A program made the position numbers and the translations under genes. The notes beneath the pieces were generated by a model. That model was given only the letters and a program-made list of their open reading frames with translations. It was not told the DNA's origin and did not search any database. Below, one piece after another: positions 61,006-64,000 of a DNA stretch of 64,000 bases. Each line of letters starts with the position of its first letter. Within the stretch, counting starts at the first letter, position 1. This DNA comes from Homalodisca vitripennis (lineage: Eukaryota; Arthropoda; Insecta; Hemiptera; Cicadellidae), in the NCBI RefSeq assembly GCF_021130785.1, contig NC_060212.1, forward strand, positions 149,726,001 through 149,790,000, given 5' to 3'.

Positions 61006-61593
61006 TGTTGAGTTCTGACTGGTCCTGCTATACTCTATTGTGTTGTGTATCATCACACATTATCCTCATGTGTGTGTTATTTTGAGGTATGCATTATAAC
61101 ACTCACTTAATTATTCATTAAACTCACATTGTAATGGTACTAGAAGCGTTCATCCTGTGACATAATTAGGAAATTTTCTTAATCGTGAGGACTCCGATTA
61201 AATATTAATTAGCAAAATAAATTTAGTCTTCATTAATATTTTTATTTTTTTCAACACTGTAATTGATCTTTATGCAACAGGTAACCTGTAGAATTCATAT
61301 TGACAAGACAAGTACCTCAGTAATGTGTATTTTGTATTCACTGCCAGTTAGTTAAAGCCTATGACGTTTCAGGCTAATTAAAGAATCTAACACGTTATGG
61401 TAGACCCTGATCGAACAATCTGTTAGGAAGTTATGACAGAGTATACGAATCCAGGCGCTGAAAACACATCACTCTTTGTGAAACCTTCATTACCATACTA
61501 GTCTGGTTAGGAGCCCATAAGTTATGCATACAATTTATAACAGGTAATAAATGTTAAAGGTCAGACTAAGACGTCTTACAAAGAAAAGGCTAT

Positions 61594-61888
61594 ACAGCAT
61601 TTACAGCCTAAGGATAGGAAACGTTACAGCTCCGTGTTCTCCTTCCTCTTACACTCGCATCAAGAGCTGCGGTATTTAATACTTCCGTAAGAAGCTTATC
61701 TTGCACCACTGAAGCCGCCCAGATATATATGTATTGACGGCCAGACTGGCATGATACCGTTCGCCGAATGTTGCGCTACGTTTAATACGATTACGTTTAC
61801 GTTTACTGCCTCCTTGACTATATCAGATCTGTTGGCACTTGTCCTCTCATGATTCTAACCCAACTGAAGACTCATCTGCATCTGCTTT
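61594..61888. other. 295-bp ultra-conserved noncoding island, copy B
   Basis: The counterpart of 7524-7818 with two substitutions and no gaps. The upstream 130 bp (61466-61593) is also well conserved (about 90%), while sequence after 61890 diverges quickly. Confidence 0.5.
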
Positions 61889-62303
61889 CAACAACCTTGC
61901 TGTATCGCCTTGCTGTTAAATGTTGAACTAATAATAGTACAATCTGCATACTAAGTAAAAAGTTTATATTTTAAGACAATAACATAATAACGTTTGTGAT
62001 ATTTATCTTGTGTCTAACCATTAGGCTTGACCATTTCTTACTTATTTTTAATAAATTTATGGGTCAAATTCATCACATTCAAAAATATGTGAGCGCAAGA
62101 ATAAATTAGCCCATGTCATTAGTGAAATTTGATTATATATAAGTTCATCTCATGTTTTATATTTTTCCAGGCGTAGCCGTTATAAAATTAAATATTTATT
62201 TTCCTAGTTTTTCAAAATTTAGAAACTTTTTAACAATTTTCTATGACTTTTTCATTACCATAAGAAATTATTTTTAATTTGTTTGATGTTTAAAACTTAT
62301 CTT

Positions 62304-62408
62304 GTGCGTGTCTGGGCTAAATTTGTTTCCTCTTATTTCATAGAAGTTGCGTGCCGGGAGCCCATCTCGACTGACTGCTCGAACTGAGTAAAGCGTTTAA
62401 ATGACCTT
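62304..62408. other. Conserved noncoding island, copy B
   Basis: The counterpart of 8297-8404, sharing GTGCGTGTCTGGGCTAAAT and AGTTGCGTGCCGGGAG. Confidence 0.35.
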
Positions 62409-63600
62409 TAGCCATTGTATATCCTTGAATTGGTTAAACAGTAAAAACATAAAATTTAATTATAATCGAAACGAATAAATATAAACAATATCTTTAATAT
62501 TTCTAATGGAAAAGAATCATCTCTAAAACAAAGCTTATAAAGTTTATTCTTTGAAGAAACTTTTATATTTGAATTAAAAATGTATATAATTTTAATAATT
62601 TATTGTCATTAAATACAATGTTAACATGCTATTTATATGTTATAATTTAAATTCACGCAAAAAATATTTACCCTTATTTTAGAGATAAAATATAAATACA
62701 AAAAAATTTTAAAAAAAGTTTTAGAATATTTCAAATCAACTTCTCCATTTACAACTTTTGCAGGTTGGTCGAAAGAAGAATATATTCTGTCACAAATCAA
62801 AATGCCTGTTTGGAATATTCACAGTAATATTCAATATATTGTTCCATGGAGCTTAATATTTATTTGGTTTATAGAGACATGTAGAGAGAATTTGGGCAGA
62901 AAAAATTAAACATATTATCCATTAAAAAATGCAATAAGACAGTTTAATCATTGGTAAATGTAAAATAAGTTAAAAAAATTCTGAAAGCATTTTTAAAAAG
63001 ATGCATGACAAATCCCCAGTGAGAATATCAGGATAATAAAATAAGTTCAAAGGGAAATAAAAATCTTTACAGAGAATCTTTACTATTAATTTACTTTTTT
63101 CTGAATTTCTAAACAAGACATCGCACTTTTTACGATTTATACTGAAATCTCGATCGTGAATTCCTTTAAAACAAATAAAGCGATCTCCAGGGTGGGGGGG
63201 GGGAGAATTCTCTGTATAATTTTATATGCCAAAGTTTTAAGTGTAATCGATATATGGATTGTCACCTGGGAGTCCTATTGTTTTTTTCTCTAATCGTGAG
63301 AACTCAAATAGTGTGAGTCGGAGGTTTAATCATCCTATACAGGTGTAACTTTCAGTTACTATACCATTATCATGGGACACACTTTTATTTCAATGTAAAA
63401 TCTCTTTTTATTTTCCTCATATGACTCGCTTTTTTCAAACGATACAATGGTTTATCCTTTGAGGTATGTTCTGTTTTCCTTAAAAATCTAATTCGTAGAG
63501 AGAACATAAAATTTTACTTATTACCGAAAATGCATAATTTACTATATTTTTATTAGTTCTTTTATACATTTCTCATATTACTGTTTGTTTCATGATCATA

Positions 63601-64000
63601 TTTTTGTTTAAACTCAAACCATTATTCGGTCTTATAAACTCCAATATCTTAAAAATCTGAGGGTATTGGAATAAATAATATTGATTAGTGTTGATATTCA
63701 TTGTTTCTACCATCTAATTATTTTAACTATTAGGTAATAGTTAATCAAAATTAATGGGTATACTACCCAATACTACACTAAAATTTGAGTGCAGTCTCCC
63801 CAGCTGCCTCTAAAATAAAATTTTCTTATATAAAGTATTAAATGTTTTATCCCAAATGTATGCAATAATATATTTTTTCTGTACTCTAGCATTGTTTGCG
63901 AGCACAGTTCACAAATTATTGTTGAAATAAATAACGCAATTTATAAAAATAATCTAGTTGACGTCCTCTAAAATTCTGAAGATATAAATAATATTTTTCT
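63601..64000. other. AT-rich end of window
   Basis: Past the end of duplicated copy B. I see no open frame, repeat or RNA gene here, and no clear match to the sequence following copy A at 9.56 kb. Confidence 0.5.

Larger units (their letters stand above)
55900..63600. repeat. Large diverged duplicated segment, copy B
   Basis: The counterpart of 2.1-9.56 kb in the same orientation. It lacks the two copy-A insertions and carries its own: about 57480-59390 (including a LINE fragment) and about 60500-61005. Similarity starts at TTCCATAAAGACAGGATAT (about 55906) and fades after 63590. Confidence 0.85.

Overview
The window looks like AT-rich, gene-poor nuclear DNA of an arthropod, most likely an insect. 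I see no intact protein-coding gene and no bacterial-style gene organisation. The sequence consists of microsatellites, degenerate transposable-element pieces and diverged duplicated blocks. The arthropod call rests on the mix of elements: an RTE-like element with the 'CCCGCGGCTTCGC' signature, TTAA-flanked piggyBac-type miniature elements, Penelope-like GIY-YIG endonuclease remnants with a hammerhead-ribozyme motif, and CR1/Jockey-like LINE remnants. I cannot name the species.

Large-scale layout. A 7.5-kb segment at about 2.1-9.56 kb is paralogous to about 55.9-63.6 kb in the same orientation. Four or five shorter blocks in 11.8-20.9 kb recur in the same order at 38.9-48.9 kb. The offsets are about 25-28 kb for the short blocks and about 54 kb for the large pair, which fits an old tandem array with a unit of about 27 kb. 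The large pair is mostly strongly diverged but holds sharply conserved islands. The extreme case is 295 bp with two differences (7524-7818 versus 61594-61888) that has no open frame. Comparing the two copies also exposes filled and empty insertion sites for several mobile elements.

Mobile elements and repeats. A TIR element lies at 2286-3408. Two piggyBac-type miniature elements lie at 5049-6065 and 35676-36291. Foldback elements lie at 34930-35133 and 38256-38458. LINE reverse-transcriptase relics lie at 13.27-13.7 kb and 58.3-58.75 kb. An RTE-like piece lies at 15311-15978, and Penelope-like 3' ends lie at 25.15-25.63 kb (with hammerhead motif) and 50.24-50.65 kb. Tandem repeats include a 105-bp repeat at 45.8-46.3 kb and a 479-bp uninterrupted TG/CG/TGCG tract at 17943-18421.

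The most unusual structure is a roughly 252-256-bp repeat unit found at 24.76-25.07 kb and 54.76-55.58 kb. Each full unit carries a tRNA-like cloverleaf on the minus strand, inside flanks that are inverted repeats and prolong the acceptor stem. Both loci hold a whole number of units plus a partial unit of about 60 bp, so each begins and ends with the same short direct repeat, and both sit between (TA)n tracts. One base pair of the extended stem differs between the loci by a compensatory A-T to G-C change. The only protein-like frames I consider worth keeping are a 144-codon minus-strand frame at 22321-22755, whose 3' end has two decayed copies nearby, and a short candidate exon at 14148-14239.
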